From the NCBI GenBank assembly GCA_023145615.1, contig JAGLDK010000065.1, positions 1 through 35,219 of the forward strand: DNA of 35,219 nucleotides. The letters are read 5' to 3'. The first letter of the stretch is position 1. Each line of letters begins with the position of its first letter. Below the pieces are notes generated by a model, which saw only the letters and a program-made list of their open reading frames with translations, was not told the DNA's origin and searched no databases. The position numbers and the translations under genes are program-made. The stretch comes from Ichthyobacteriaceae bacterium. Its GTDB lineage: Bacteria; Bacteroidota; Bacteroidia; Flavobacteriales; JADGDT01. Shown here piece by piece: positions 16,707 through 24,800 of this stretch.

Positions 16707-16762
16707 AATCTTTCGTAATCTATTTTTAATTATATCAATTGCATTGTAAACTTAATTACCCA

Positions 16763-17686
16763 TTAATTACCACTTCCACCTTCGTGCTTGTCTATACCAC
16801 AATTAATAAATGTTCCATAATCGGCATTTAAAGATGTATTAAACATCATACGACTTTCATGATACGATCTATAATAAATTGCCAAACAATATACTCTGAA
16901 TGAAGCAACTCTAGTTTTAAAGTATTCGTCATTTTCAAAATAAATACTATTACTATCTGTATATAATTCTTCATAATAGTATTCATGATAGAATTTATAA
17001 TATTCTTCGTATTTACTATCACATTCTTTATACCTATCGTATACAATTTTATAAGCATTATAAAAAGCTTGAATATTTCTGTAATAGGCATAGTAATAAT
17101 TATCATAGCACTCTGGAGTATAAGAACTATTTCCAACCGGAACTCCCACCGGAGCAATAAGTTTAACAATATCAGTTAATTCATATTCGAAACCTGTAGG
17201 CATAAATTCTACAAATTCATCATTTTCAAACATTGCTTCAGCCGCAGCTAAAAATGCTTCATTATGCAATTCTTCTGGTTCTTTAGTAAATCTTTCAGCA
17301 ACTATATTCAATATTTGTAAATCATTATTGTCCATTGATGAAAATTCATCCGACGATATATCGTACATATACGAAAGTATTTCTTTGTCATTCATCAAAT
17401 TATTAGCGTCTAAACCATCTAAAAACACAAGTAACTCATCATCCGCAATATCCTCGAAATCATCCATGAAATCTTCAACTTCAGGGGTAATTTCTCCCGA
17501 TTCAAAAACATCGTCAAGTAAAGAACTAACCTTTTCTACATTAGAAAAATCTACATTTTCTATAAATTCTTTTAATGGTTTCTCTAAAGGTATCACCTCC
17601 ACATTTTTTTTACAACTAGTAAAAACACTCAATAACACTATTGATGTTAATACAATAAAGCTTAGTAGAAAATTTTGTTTTCTCAT
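16763..17686 (-). CDS. Acidic, tyrosine-rich lipoprotein of unknown function
   Basis: This is a 307-residue lipoprotein I do not recognise. The signal peptide ends VLLSVFTSCKK, a clear lipobox. Basic residues follow the Cys, so there is no surface-export signal and periplasm-facing attachment is likely. Residues about 35-160 are acidic and helical (EVEDFMDDFEDIADDELLVF and similar), and residues about 200-285 are extremely rich in Tyr (CYDNYYYAYYRNIQAFYNAY, then YYKFYHEYYYEELY) in a pattern suiting long amphipathic helices. Three Cys lie in or after this part (EC-Y, KECDS, NCGID). The middle holds a short Pro/Gly segment (LIAPVGVPVGN). It sits 164 bases downstream of the YjbH-like pair and 56 bases upstream of the lipoprotein-barrel gene, so the four may work together at the outer membrane. 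Confidence 0.65.
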   Translation of the reverse strand: MRKQNFLLSFIVLTSIVLLSVFTSCKKNVEVIPLEKPLKEFIENVDFSNVEKVSSLLDDVFESGEITPEVEDFMDDFEDIADDELLVFLDGLDANNLMNDKEILSYMYDISSDEFSSMDNNDLQILNIVAERFTKEPEELHNEAFLAAAEAMFENDEFVEFMPTGFEYELTDIVKLIAPVGVPVGNSSYTPECYDNYYYAYYRNIQAFYNAYKIVYDRYKECDSKYEEYYKFYHEYYYEELYTDSNSIYFENDEYFKTRVASFRVYCLAIYYRSYHESRMMFNTSLNADYGTFINCGIDKHEGGSGN

Positions 17687-17850
17687 TTGGGTTGTTTGTT
17701 AATGTTATAATTTTTAGTTAGTTAATTTTATTTTCAGTAAATAATTAAAAATACTGAAGGATAATTGTTCTTATTAGTAGTTAAACATTATTTTAAAATG
17801 ATTGAAACCATTACTGCTGTATTTTGCATTACATCCTATAGCATAATATG

Positions 17851-19011
17851 TTATTTGTTAATTTGCTGTTCAATAAACAGTGGATTATTCCAATGTTCCG
17901 AACGATTTTGATTTGGTTTTATTTCATAACCCTTACCGTAGCTATTACCAGTAGTAGCACTATATTCCCAATCGAAATATTTAGGCAACCTTAACCTAAC
18001 CAAATTTCGTCTTCCAATTTTCTTTTTCGATAACGGTATTGCCACATGAAACCCTGCATTTAACTCTTCTTTTATTTCATTTTGAGAATACATTCCATAA
18101 AAGCCAAGTGTTACTTCTCCAAAATGCCTTGTTAAATCAAATCTTACACCATCATCGTTATTAAGAAAACGATGGTAGCCTAAATCAAACTGCAAATCGA
18201 AACGAGAATAGTAATACTGCATAACAACATTCCATGTTAGATAATTTAAATCTCCGGTTTGCCATTTATCACTATCATAAAACGACTTCCCCGTAATTCC
18301 GGTATTTATTATAAATGAGAAGTTTTTATTTATTGGTTTATTCAAAGTAAAATCTACACCATATCTATTATTACTAAAATTACCTGCTGTTATATTTCCG
18401 TACCAATTACTGGGCAACCTAAAATTCTGAGATAATGTTAAAAAACCAGGACGTACATAATCTTCCTCATAAGTATCATCAACATAAATAGGTAATATAA
18501 CCTGACCTGTTAGCATCATACCTTTCCAAAAACTAACTTCCATTGCAGGAGCTATATTAATCTGTATCTCATATATTTTACTTAATAATTTATTCTTTAA
18601 AATAAACTGCGGATACAAAACCAAATCTGTTTTATAAAACGATTTATTTTTCGGTTTTAACTCCTTAATTAAATTCCATTTTTCGTCATCAATATATTTT
18701 AAACTAACATTATTACTCTGCTTGTTTTCAACATTAAAATCAACCTGAAGCTCTGGAATACCTCTATCCATAATAAAAAGCTTATGTTGATTTAATGAAG
18801 TTGTATCTGAAATAATTTTCAATAACGATTTTATTCCGTTTACATTATATCTAAACAAATTATCTTCCGATGATATATACATTGTATTATCATGCTGATT
18901 TACTCTTATATTTTCGAAATCATTACTTTTAATTTCTTGTGCAAATACCTCAACAGAATACAACATAAAAAAATGCGTAATCATCAGTATAAAATTTAGT
19001 TGTTTACTCAT
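17851..19011 (-). CDS. YjbH-like outer-membrane protein, C-terminal half as a separate gene
   Basis: This 386-residue protein has a signal peptide (MSKQLNFILMITHFFMLYSVEVFAQ). The N-terminal 110 residues are a mixed periplasmic-type domain, and the rest alternates like an outer-membrane barrel. Several segments recall the second half of the E. coli YjbH/GfcD exopolysaccharide proteins: YPQFILKNKLLSKIYEIQINIAPAMEVSF, the RFDLTRHFGEVTLGFYG strand pair, and the ending NLVRLRLPKYFDWEYS. YjbH and GfcD are single chains of about 700 residues; this protein and its upstream neighbour add up to 650. The neighbour is 17 bases away, so the two are almost certainly co-transcribed. No polymerase or export gene for a polysaccharide lies nearby. 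The YjbH assignment is by eye; an unrelated barrel is the alternative. Confidence 0.6.
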   Translation of the reverse strand: MSKQLNFILMITHFFMLYSVEVFAQEIKSNDFENIRVNQHDNTMYISSEDNLFRYNVNGIKSLLKIISDTTSLNQHKLFIMDRGIPELQVDFNVENKQSNNVSLKYIDDEKWNLIKELKPKNKSFYKTDLVLYPQFILKNKLLSKIYEIQINIAPAMEVSFWKGMMLTGQVILPIYVDDTYEEDYVRPGFLTLSQNFRLPSNWYGNITAGNFSNNRYGVDFTLNKPINKNFSFIINTGITGKSFYDSDKWQTGDLNYLTWNVVMQYYYSRFDLQFDLGYHRFLNNDDGVRFDLTRHFGEVTLGFYGMYSQNEIKEELNAGFHVAIPLSKKKIGRRNLVRLRLPKYFDWEYSATTGNSYGKGYEIKPNQNRSEHWNNPLFIEQQINK

Positions 19012-19028
19012 AATACCTATAATTAAAA

Positions 19029-19823
19029 TTACATTTTAATACCTTCGGTTAATTCTACTTTCTTATTAACAGATACTTCATTTTTAGCAAACAACGAAAA
19101 CTTATATTGCAAACCAGCTGTAATATATTCTTGTTGATATAGTAAAGCGTGCAACTTAAAACCATTAAATATATTTAACGAAGCTCCAATATTTATATTC
19201 TGAGAATCGTATTCTGCAATAAACTCAAGCGATTTCCAATCTTTAGATTTTGCTCTAATTCCACCAAAAATACCATCTAACGAATTTCCACTAAACATAA
19301 AAGTAGTATACCACCCAAAAGTAGCTTCAACATTAAAATTATTAACATCAAATTTCTTTGTACCAGTAATGTACATTGATCTGTAATATTGATTGGAATG
19401 ATTCTTAATATTGTATTCTGATTTTTGTCTGAACTTAAAAAGGGTTGTCATTCCTGTTGATATAATATCATTTATTCCAACAGCTAAAGAAGGTGTATTA
19501 TCGTTTTCGTTAAGTATTTTAATTTTTGTAGATATAGATCTATCCTGATTAAAACTTCCATCAAATACTTTTAAAAAAGTTAAAGTATAAGCCACCTCAA
19601 TAAAAGGCAAGAAGGTTGCGTTTATGTAATAGTTACCTGAGTTATAAGAAAAAGCCTCAGGAGTAATTGCTTGTGGCAAAAAATTACCTCCAATCATAAA
19701 ATCTCCATCTTTATTAGTATCTGCCGATGGAATATTTAACAACCCAGTCATTCCTGATGTTGTTTGTGCATAAATACTTGGCACACTACACATTAGTAAA
19801 AAATAAAACATTTTATGTATCAT
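19029..19823 (-). CDS. YjbH-like outer-membrane protein, N-terminal half as a separate gene
   Basis: This 264-residue protein has a signal peptide ending SVPSIYAQ. It opens with TTSGMTGLLNIPSADTNKDGDFMIGGNF, matching the YjbH start (G-TGLINIPTA----DG-L-VG). Barrel-like strands continue with the family order: YYINATFLPFIEVAYTLTF, STKIKILNENDNTPSLAVGINDI, YITGTKKFDVNNFNVEATFGW, KDWKSLEFIAEYDSQNINIGASL and TAGLQYKFSL. YjbH-type proteins support export or assembly of an exopolysaccharide at the outer membrane. The following gene (17 bases downstream) seems to encode the other half. It is the first gene of the four-gene envelope group and has a 645-base upstream region. A second ATG at residue 5 could be the start. 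Confidence 0.72.
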   Translation of the reverse strand: MIHKMFYFLLMCSVPSIYAQTTSGMTGLLNIPSADTNKDGDFMIGGNFLPQAITPEAFSYNSGNYYINATFLPFIEVAYTLTFLKVFDGSFNQDRSISTKIKILNENDNTPSLAVGINDIISTGMTTLFKFRQKSEYNIKNHSNQYYRSMYITGTKKFDVNNFNVEATFGWYTTFMFSGNSLDGIFGGIRAKSKDWKSLEFIAEYDSQNINIGASLNIFNGFKLHALLYQQEYITAGLQYKFSLFAKNEVSVNKKVELTEGIKM

Positions 19824-20468
19824 AACTGGGCTCGTTAATTAATAATAAAATAAACACAAATCACTTACTCAAAATATTAAAAGGCCTTTTATACAAAATC
19901 AATTTGCATATTTTACTAATTTTCAGTACTTTAGCAAAAGACATCTACAATATATAGAGTAATAACTATATCAAAAACAGCAATCTACTATTTACATAGT
20001 GGATTTTAATGCGTTCCCTACATTGAAAGTAAGAAATTACTTCATCTTAAACAAGTACTTATATGTCAATTATATAGGATTATCTACAAAACAATATTTT
20101 AAAACTAAATACAATCCCTTACATCATAAACTACAACTATCTTTTCGTAGTAAATATTATCATTTGGCAACACTCCGTTAAATTATAAATTAACAATGTG
20201 TAATTGTAATTATCAATTTAACACTCTAAAAATCAATAATATAAAACATTAAATAGCTATAGTGTTTCTTACACTTTACTTTATGACACTTCACTTTAAT
20301 CTACTTAACTGGCGTATAACGTGTTACGGAAAAAAATAAGGATTGTTAATTTTGGATACTTTACTAAAAAATAAACGTAAAATTTATTGAATCTAAAAAC
20401 ACTTTATTAGTATTTAAACAAGAAGCCACTATTACCTATAAAACACTACAATTAACTATATTTGCAAC
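19824..20468. other. Long divergent intergenic region
   Basis: This 645-base region lies between the YjbH-like gene and the DUF3109 gene. It contains a 10-base-arm hairpin at 19981-20004 (AATCTACTAT-TTAC-ATAGTGGATT) and an isolated GC-richer motif GGCGTATAACGTGTTACGG at 20311-20329. TATATTTG (20457-20464) lies only 4 bases before the DUF3109 start. The 60-residue ORF at 19999-20181 starts at a GTG inside the hairpin and has no protein-like features. I see no tRNA or other RNA gene. Confidence 0.45.
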
Positions 20469-21047
20469 ATGATACAAATAGGAAAAGCTTTGGTTTCGGA
20501 AAACATAATTGAAAAACAATTTGTTTGCGATTATGAAAAATGTAAAGGAGAATGTTGTGTTGCAGGAGATGCAGGTGCTCCGGTTGAAAAAAATGAATTA
20601 GAAATTTTAGACGAAATTTTTGATAAAGTAAAACCATACATCACTGAAAAAGGTATTAAATCTGTTGAGGAATTTGGTACTTGGACTAAAGATGATTATG
20701 GAGAATATGTAACTCCTTTAATTGATGGTAAGGAATGTGCATACACTGTTTTTGATGATAAAGGAAATGCCCGTTGCGGAATAGAAGATGCTTATAATGC
20801 AGGTGCAATATCGTGGCGTAAACCAATTTCGTGTAGTTTATATCCAATTAGATTAAGAGAATACTCTGAATTTACTGCTGTAAATTACGACAAATGGAGT
20901 ATTTGCTCTGATGCTTGTGTTTTAGGACGAAAACTAAAAACTCCAGTTTTTGAATTTTTAAAAGAGCCATTAACTCGATATTTTGGAGAAAAATGGTACT
21001 CTGAATTAGAATTAGTAGCATCCGAATACCTGAAACAGAAGAAATAA
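20469..21047 (+). CDS. DUF3109 family Cys-rich metal-binding protein
   Basis: This 192-residue cytoplasmic protein belongs to the DUF3109 family, common in Bacteroidota and of unknown function. It relates to the YkgJ-type CxxxCxxxCC zinc/iron-cluster proteins. The cysteines are visible: FVCDYEKCKGECCVAGDAG (about 19-37), GKECAYTVFDDKGNARCGIEDAY (about 85-107), SWRKPISCSLYPIR and WSICSDACVLG. The spacing and the CSLYPI motif are typical, and the length is normal. The dGTPase gene follows 70 bases later on the same strand, suggesting co-transcription. TATATTTG lies 4 bases before the ATG, so the mRNA could be leaderless if that is the promoter. No other start fits. Confidence 0.88.
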   Translation: MIQIGKALVSENIIEKQFVCDYEKCKGECCVAGDAGAPVEKNELEILDEIFDKVKPYITEKGIKSVEEFGTWTKDDYGEYVTPLIDGKECAYTVFDDKGNARCGIEDAYNAGAISWRKPISCSLYPIRLREYSEFTAVNYDKWSICSDACVLGRKLKTPVFEFLKEPLTRYFGEKWYSELELVASEYLKQKK

Positions 21048-21117
21048 AACCACAAAAACATTACTAAGGTTTATATAAAACATTCCTTAATAATTGTAAA
21101 ATTAACAGAATATAATT

Positions 21118-22482
21118 ATGATGAATTGGGTTGATTTACTATCTCTTAAACGTTTTGGCGATAATAAAACGCGCTTAAGAAAAGATGAAGATGAAACTCG
21201 TTTGGGGTTTGAGGTTGATTATGATAGAATTATTTTCTCTACCCCATTTCGTAACCTTCAAGATAAAACTCAAGTAATACCTCTATCAAAAGGTGGATTT
21301 GCACACACTCGTTTAACTCATTCGTTAGAAGTATCGAGTGTTGGACGATCTTTAGGACGAAATATTGGAAAGGTAATTATTGAAAAATATCCCATTTTAA
21401 AAGAAAAAGGATACAAAGCCAACGATTTTGGAGCAATAGTTGCCGCTGCAGGTTTGGCACACGACATTGGAAATCCACCATTCGGACATTCAGGAGAGGG
21501 TGCAATTGGTCAATATTTTAAAACCGGAAACGGAAGTAAATTTAAAGATCAACTAACAGATGGAGAATTGGCCGATCTTACTCGTTTCGAAGGAAATGCT
21601 AATGGTTTCAGACTTATAACCGAATCAAATCAGGGTGTAAATGGCGGATTACGATTGTCGTATGCAACACTTGGTGCTTTTACTAAATATCCAAAAGAAT
21701 CAATTCCTAAATATGACGTTGTAAAATCGGTTGTTGAAAAAAAATATGGATTTTTTCAAACCGGAATTTCCGAATTCGAAGATATTGCCAACGAACTAAA
21801 GTTAAAGAAGTTCAGAAATAATGAATTTAAAAATTGGGTTCGCCATCCTTTGGCATTTTTAGTTGAAGCTGCCGATGATATTTGTTATTCAATTATTGAT
21901 TTCGAAGATGGTTTAAACCTTGGTTTAATTGACCAAGATAAGGCACTTGATATGATAATGCCTATTGTTAAGGATCGTATTATTTTAAAAAAATATGAGA
22001 GCATTAATTTAAATACCGACCGTAATAGTTACCTACGTGCCCTTGCAATTGGAGTGCTTGTTGGTGATGTTACCCAAATTTTTATTGATAACGAAACTGA
22101 TATTTTAAACGGTACTTTTACAAAATCGCTTCTTGATATAAGTAATTACAATCAATCGGTTGAAAATATTAAAAAACTAACCATGCAAAAGGTTTATAAA
22201 AACCGTAAAGTTGTGGAAATTGAAGCTGCTGGGTTTGTGGTTTTAGGTGGGTTAATGGATATTTTTATAGATACTGTAAATAATTTACACAACAATGAAT
22301 TAACAAGTTACGATATACACATTTTAGATTTACTTCCTACCCAATATATAGGAGTTAATAAAATACCTGAAGCAAGTATATATAAACGCATTTTAAATAT
22401 TTGTGCTTATTTATCAAGCATGACCGATACTTACGCTATATCGTTATACAAAAAACTAAAAGGAATTGAGTTGCCTACGTAA
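21118..22482 (+). CDS. dgt: Deoxyguanosinetriphosphate triphosphohydrolase (dGTPase)
   Basis: This is a 454-residue HD-domain enzyme that hydrolyses dGTP (or other dNTPs in this branch) to deoxynucleoside and triphosphate. The HD metal site is clear: FAHTRLTHSLEVSSVGRSLG (about 62-81; first His), GLAHDIGNPPFGHSGEGAI (about 113-131; the HD pair and the GHxGE motif) and VEAADDICYSIIDFEDGL (about 244-261; the last Asp). RIIFSTPFRNLQDKTQVIPL (about 38-57) is the standard N-terminal block of Dgt. Length and motifs are complete. Two Met codons open the frame (21118 and 21121). It probably shares a transcript with the DUF3109 gene and the two small membrane genes downstream. Confidence 0.93.
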   Translation: MMNWVDLLSLKRFGDNKTRLRKDEDETRLGFEVDYDRIIFSTPFRNLQDKTQVIPLSKGGFAHTRLTHSLEVSSVGRSLGRNIGKVIIEKYPILKEKGYKANDFGAIVAAAGLAHDIGNPPFGHSGEGAIGQYFKTGNGSKFKDQLTDGELADLTRFEGNANGFRLITESNQGVNGGLRLSYATLGAFTKYPKESIPKYDVVKSVVEKKYGFFQTGISEFEDIANELKLKKFRNNEFKNWVRHPLAFLVEAADDICYSIIDFEDGLNLGLIDQDKALDMIMPIVKDRIILKKYESINLNTDRNSYLRALAIGVLVGDVTQIFIDNETDILNGTFTKSLLDISNYNQSVENIKKLTMQKVYKNRKVVEIEAAGFVVLGGLMDIFIDTVNNLHNNELTSYDIHILDLLPTQYIGVNKIPEASIYKRILNICAYLSSMTDTYAISLYKKLKGIELPT

Positions 22483-22514
22483 CTTAAAATTATAAAGAAA
22501 AAAAGACTAATAAC

Positions 22515-22760
22515 ATGGATAAGGCAATGAAAATAATTGCAGCTATTGTATTAACAACAATTGCTGCCGGAGGTATATTAAGTACATTTAACATACCAAA
22601 TGCAAAAATGGTTATAGGTTTCGGAATACTTGGATTAATGTTTGTATTAATGCCTTTTTTCTTGTTTTGGCGTTACGATAAAAAGCAACAACTTAAACAA
22701 GAACAAAATAATAACCTCAACTATTTTGAGCAATTACAAAATAAAAATGGAAGAAAATAG
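22515..22760 (+). CDS. Small two-helix inner-membrane protein
   Basis: This 81-residue protein has two hydrophobic segments (about 6-25 IIAAIVLTTIAAGGILS and about 33-53 MVIGFGILGLMFVLMPFFLF) and a basic, Gln/Asn-rich cytoplasmic tail (RYDKKQQLKQEQNNNLNYFE). I do not recognise a family. It begins 32 bases after the dgt stop and its end overlaps the start of the next small gene by 14 bases, which supports a real, translationally coupled gene. Confidence 0.65.
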   Translation: MDKAMKIIAAIVLTTIAAGGILSTFNIPNAKMVIGFGILGLMFVLMPFFLFWRYDKKQQLKQEQNNNLNYFEQLQNKNGRK

Positions 22761-22974
22761 TATTGAATGGATTGGATATTTGGCTTCGGCTTTAGCTGTA
22801 ATATCTTTTTCTTTAAAAAATGTAAAGCAACTAAGAATTGTAAACACAATAGCCGCAATAATTTTTACTTACTACGGATTTTTAATTGCATCTCGTCCGG
22901 TTATTTTTACCAACGTTTTTATAATTGCTTTTAACTTATATCATCTTAAATCAATATTAAAAACAAAAGTGTAG
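22747..22974 (+). CDS. Small YgjV-like inner-membrane protein
   Basis: This 75-residue protein has three predicted helices: IEWIGYLASALAVISFSL, LRIVNTIAAIIFTYYGFLI and PVIFTNVFIIAFNLYHL. The pattern (GYxAsxxxxxSF--KN---LRIxNxxxaixFxxYGxxI---PVxxxNxxixxxNxYxL) resembles one half of the YgjV inner-membrane family, which is itself reminiscent of three-helix SemiSWEET units. Its function is unknown. I use the ATG at 22747 (MEENSIEW); the track start at 22726 is a TTG deeper inside the upstream gene. The start overlaps the preceding gene by 14 bases. Confidence 0.7.
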   Translation: MEENSIEWIGYLASALAVISFSLKNVKQLRIVNTIAAIIFTYYGFLIASRPVIFTNVFIIAFNLYHLKSILKTKV

Positions 22975-22990
22975 CAATAATTTATTTATA

Positions 22991-23218
22991 CTAAATTCTG
23001 CTATCTGTTGTAGGCTTATTTACTACTCCCGAATCGTAAAATTTATCTGTAACTTTTTCAAACAAATAAGGTTTATTTTCTACCTCTACCCCATCAACAG
23101 TAAATTTGTTTACAACCAGTATTTTTAGTATAAAAACAACCATAATTAAAACTACTGCAAATGCATGATACTTTAAGTAAGGTTGGGGCTTTTTTTCGGT
23201 AATTATTTGCTTAATCAT
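22991..23218 (-). CDS. Small single-pass membrane protein
   Basis: This 75-residue protein has one transmembrane segment (about 17-36, YHAFAVVLIMVVFILKILVV), a short basic N-terminus and a hydrophilic C-terminal part (VDGVEVENKPYLFEKVTDKF). It begins with an ATG and ends 16 bases from the convergent YgjV-like gene. It has no known family that I recognise. The well-placed hydrophobic stretch with flanking charges makes it more likely than not a real gene. Confidence 0.5.
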   Translation of the reverse strand: MIKQIITEKKPQPYLKYHAFAVVLIMVVFILKILVVNKFTVDGVEVENKPYLFEKVTDKFYDSGVVNKPTTDSRI

Positions 23219-23522
23219 ACATTTGTTTTATTGCCAATTACTTGTAAAAAATAGTGATAATATTTTATAAACTTCAACACTTTAAATGCTTTTTAATATA
23301 GTAATTACAATATTTACTTAAAAATAAACAACTGTTAATCAAATAATTTAGCTTTAAACTGATAAACAAATATAAATACAAAATTTAAACATGTATTCTG
23401 AATTTTTACCAAATACATACTTTAAATGATTTTATATTAAATAATATTGATTAAATATAAAATCATTTAATTATTAACAAATAATTAAAATTGATTTAGT
23501 GCAATATTAAAACTCTATTTAA
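23219..23522. other. Divergent intergenic region with a 17-base inverted repeat
   Basis: This 304-base AT-rich region lies between the small membrane gene and prmC. It contains one perfect inverted repeat (23422-23470). I see no clear sigma consensus, ORF or RNA gene. Confidence 0.5.
23422..23470. repeat. Perfect 17-base inverted repeat upstream of prmC
   Basis: TTAAATGATTTTATATT at 23422-23438 is the exact complement of 23454-23470, separated by 15 bases. It has no U-tract or GC-rich stem, so it is not a normal terminator. It could be a dimeric operator or a cruciform, 52 bases before the prmC start. Confidence 0.6.
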
Positions 23523-24380
23523 ATGAACTTAAAAGAAATTAAACTCCAATTCGAAACTGATTTATCAGAATTATTTGAAGATAAAAATGAATTATTGTCG
23601 ATATTTTGGATGCTTTCGGAAGAATACTTTAATATAACCCGATTAAATTTCGCATTAGATCAAAGTCTATCTCCTAATAATAATGAACTTTTAAAATTTA
23701 ACTCGGCATCGGTACGATTAAAAAATAACGAACCTATACAATACATTATTGAAAAAGCATATTTTAATGGTTTAGAGTTTAAAGTTAATTCGGATGTTTT
23801 AATTCCTCGTCCCGAAACTGAAGAATTAGTTGAATGGATTACAGAAAACAAACTCTCAAAACCATTGGATATATTAGATATAGCAACAGGTAGCGGTTGT
23901 ATTGCAATAAGTACTTATAATAATTTCAATAATACTAATGTTGAAGCAATTGATATTTCGGAAGGTGCTTTAATAGTTGCAAAATATAACAACAAGTTAT
24001 GTAACAATAAAGTTAAATTTCATAAAGCAGATGCTTTAAATCTTAAAAACAACTCATACTTTAACAACAAAAAATGGGACATAATAGTAAGTAATCCGCC
24101 TTATGTTAGGAATTTAGAAAAGACTGAAATAAAGCAAAATGTACTTAAATACGAGCCAGGTTTAGCTCTTTTTGTAGAAGATAAAAACCCTTTAATATTC
24201 TATAAAGAAATAATGCTTTATGCAAAACAAAACCTGAAACCTAAAGGCAAGTTGTACTTCGAAATAAATCAATATTTACCCGAAGAAATGAAGCAACTAG
24301 CAACCGAAATTGGTTTTAATAATTTCGAACTAAAAAAGGATTTTAAAGGAAATTATAGAATGATGATGCTTGAAATATAG
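23523..24380 (+). CDS. prmC: Peptide chain release factor N5-glutamine methyltransferase
   Basis: This 285-residue PrmC (HemK) methylates the Gln of the GGQ motif of release factors 1 and 2 using S-adenosylmethionine in the cytoplasm. The N-terminal helical domain (about 1-80) ends with EPIQYIIEKAYFNGLEFKVN. The substrate-binding segment reads VLIPRPETEELVEWI (about 93-107), the SAM motif is ILDIATGSGCIAIS (about 117-130), and the catalytic motif is NPPYV (about 194-198). The ending KGNYRMMML matches the family (DLxGxxR). The gene stands alone, divergent from a small membrane gene and convergent with the TauE-like gene. Confidence 0.93.
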   Translation: MNLKEIKLQFETDLSELFEDKNELLSIFWMLSEEYFNITRLNFALDQSLSPNNNELLKFNSASVRLKNNEPIQYIIEKAYFNGLEFKVNSDVLIPRPETEELVEWITENKLSKPLDILDIATGSGCIAISTYNNFNNTNVEAIDISEGALIVAKYNNKLCNNKVKFHKADALNLKNNSYFNNKKWDIIVSNPPYVRNLEKTEIKQNVLKYEPGLALFVEDKNPLIFYKEIMLYAKQNLKPKGKLYFEINQYLPEEMKQLATEIGFNNFELKKDFKGNYRMMMLEI

Positions 24381-24431
24381 TTTTTAGAGATGCCATTTAG
24401 TTAATAAAACGGTGTAGCTTAACAATTAAAA

Positions 24432-24800
24432 TTACTTACTCATTATCATTTTAATTGCAATAACTATCATTAAAACACCAAAGCCTTTTTTTAAATATTT
24501 AGGATCGATTGATAATGCAACTTTCGATCCAAAATAACTTCCTATTAAAAAGGTTAAAGAAATTACCGCAGCATATTTCCAATTAATATACCCTTCGTGG
24601 TAATATCCAATTGCAGCAGCTAAACCAATTGGAGGAATCATTGTTGCAATACTTGTACCTTGCGCTTCAAGCTGAGATAGCCCCATAACAAACACAAGCA
24701 TTGGTACTATTATAATACCACCTCCAACTCCAACAAGCCCACTTACCAAACCTGCAATTATACCTATAAATATCAGCCAAATTATTACGTTAAAGTCCAT
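24432..24800 (-). CDS. Half-length TauE/SafE-type membrane transporter
   Basis: This 122-residue inner-membrane protein matches one repeat of the TauE/SafE (DUF81) sulfite/anion exporters, which are normally about 250 residues with two repeats. The signature GLVSGLVGVGGGIIIVPML (about 17-35) and the motif AQGTSIATMIPPIGLAAAIGY are complete, with four helices. It would need to dimerise to form a full transporter. Half-length versions occur in other Bacteroidota. Its ATG overlaps the stop of the preceding gene by one base (TAATG), so its translation is probably coupled to the 1108-residue outer-membrane protein. Its substrate is unknown. Confidence 0.82.
   Translation of the reverse strand: MDFNVIIWLIFIGIIAGLVSGLVGVGGGIIIVPMLVFVMGLSQLEAQGTSIATMIPPIGLAAAIGYYHEGYINWKYAAVISLTFLIGSYFGSKVALSIDPKYLKKGFGVLMIVIAIKMIMSK

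Noticed and set aside
19999-20181. 60-residue plus-strand ORF in the long intergenic gap
   Set aside because: It starts with GTG inside a hairpin, has a random Tyr/Lys/Leu composition, no promoter and no domain-like pattern.
22726-22746. Longer start (MSNYKIK...) for the YgjV-like gene
   Set aside because: It begins with TTG deep in the preceding gene; the ATG at 22747 gives a normal family N-terminus.
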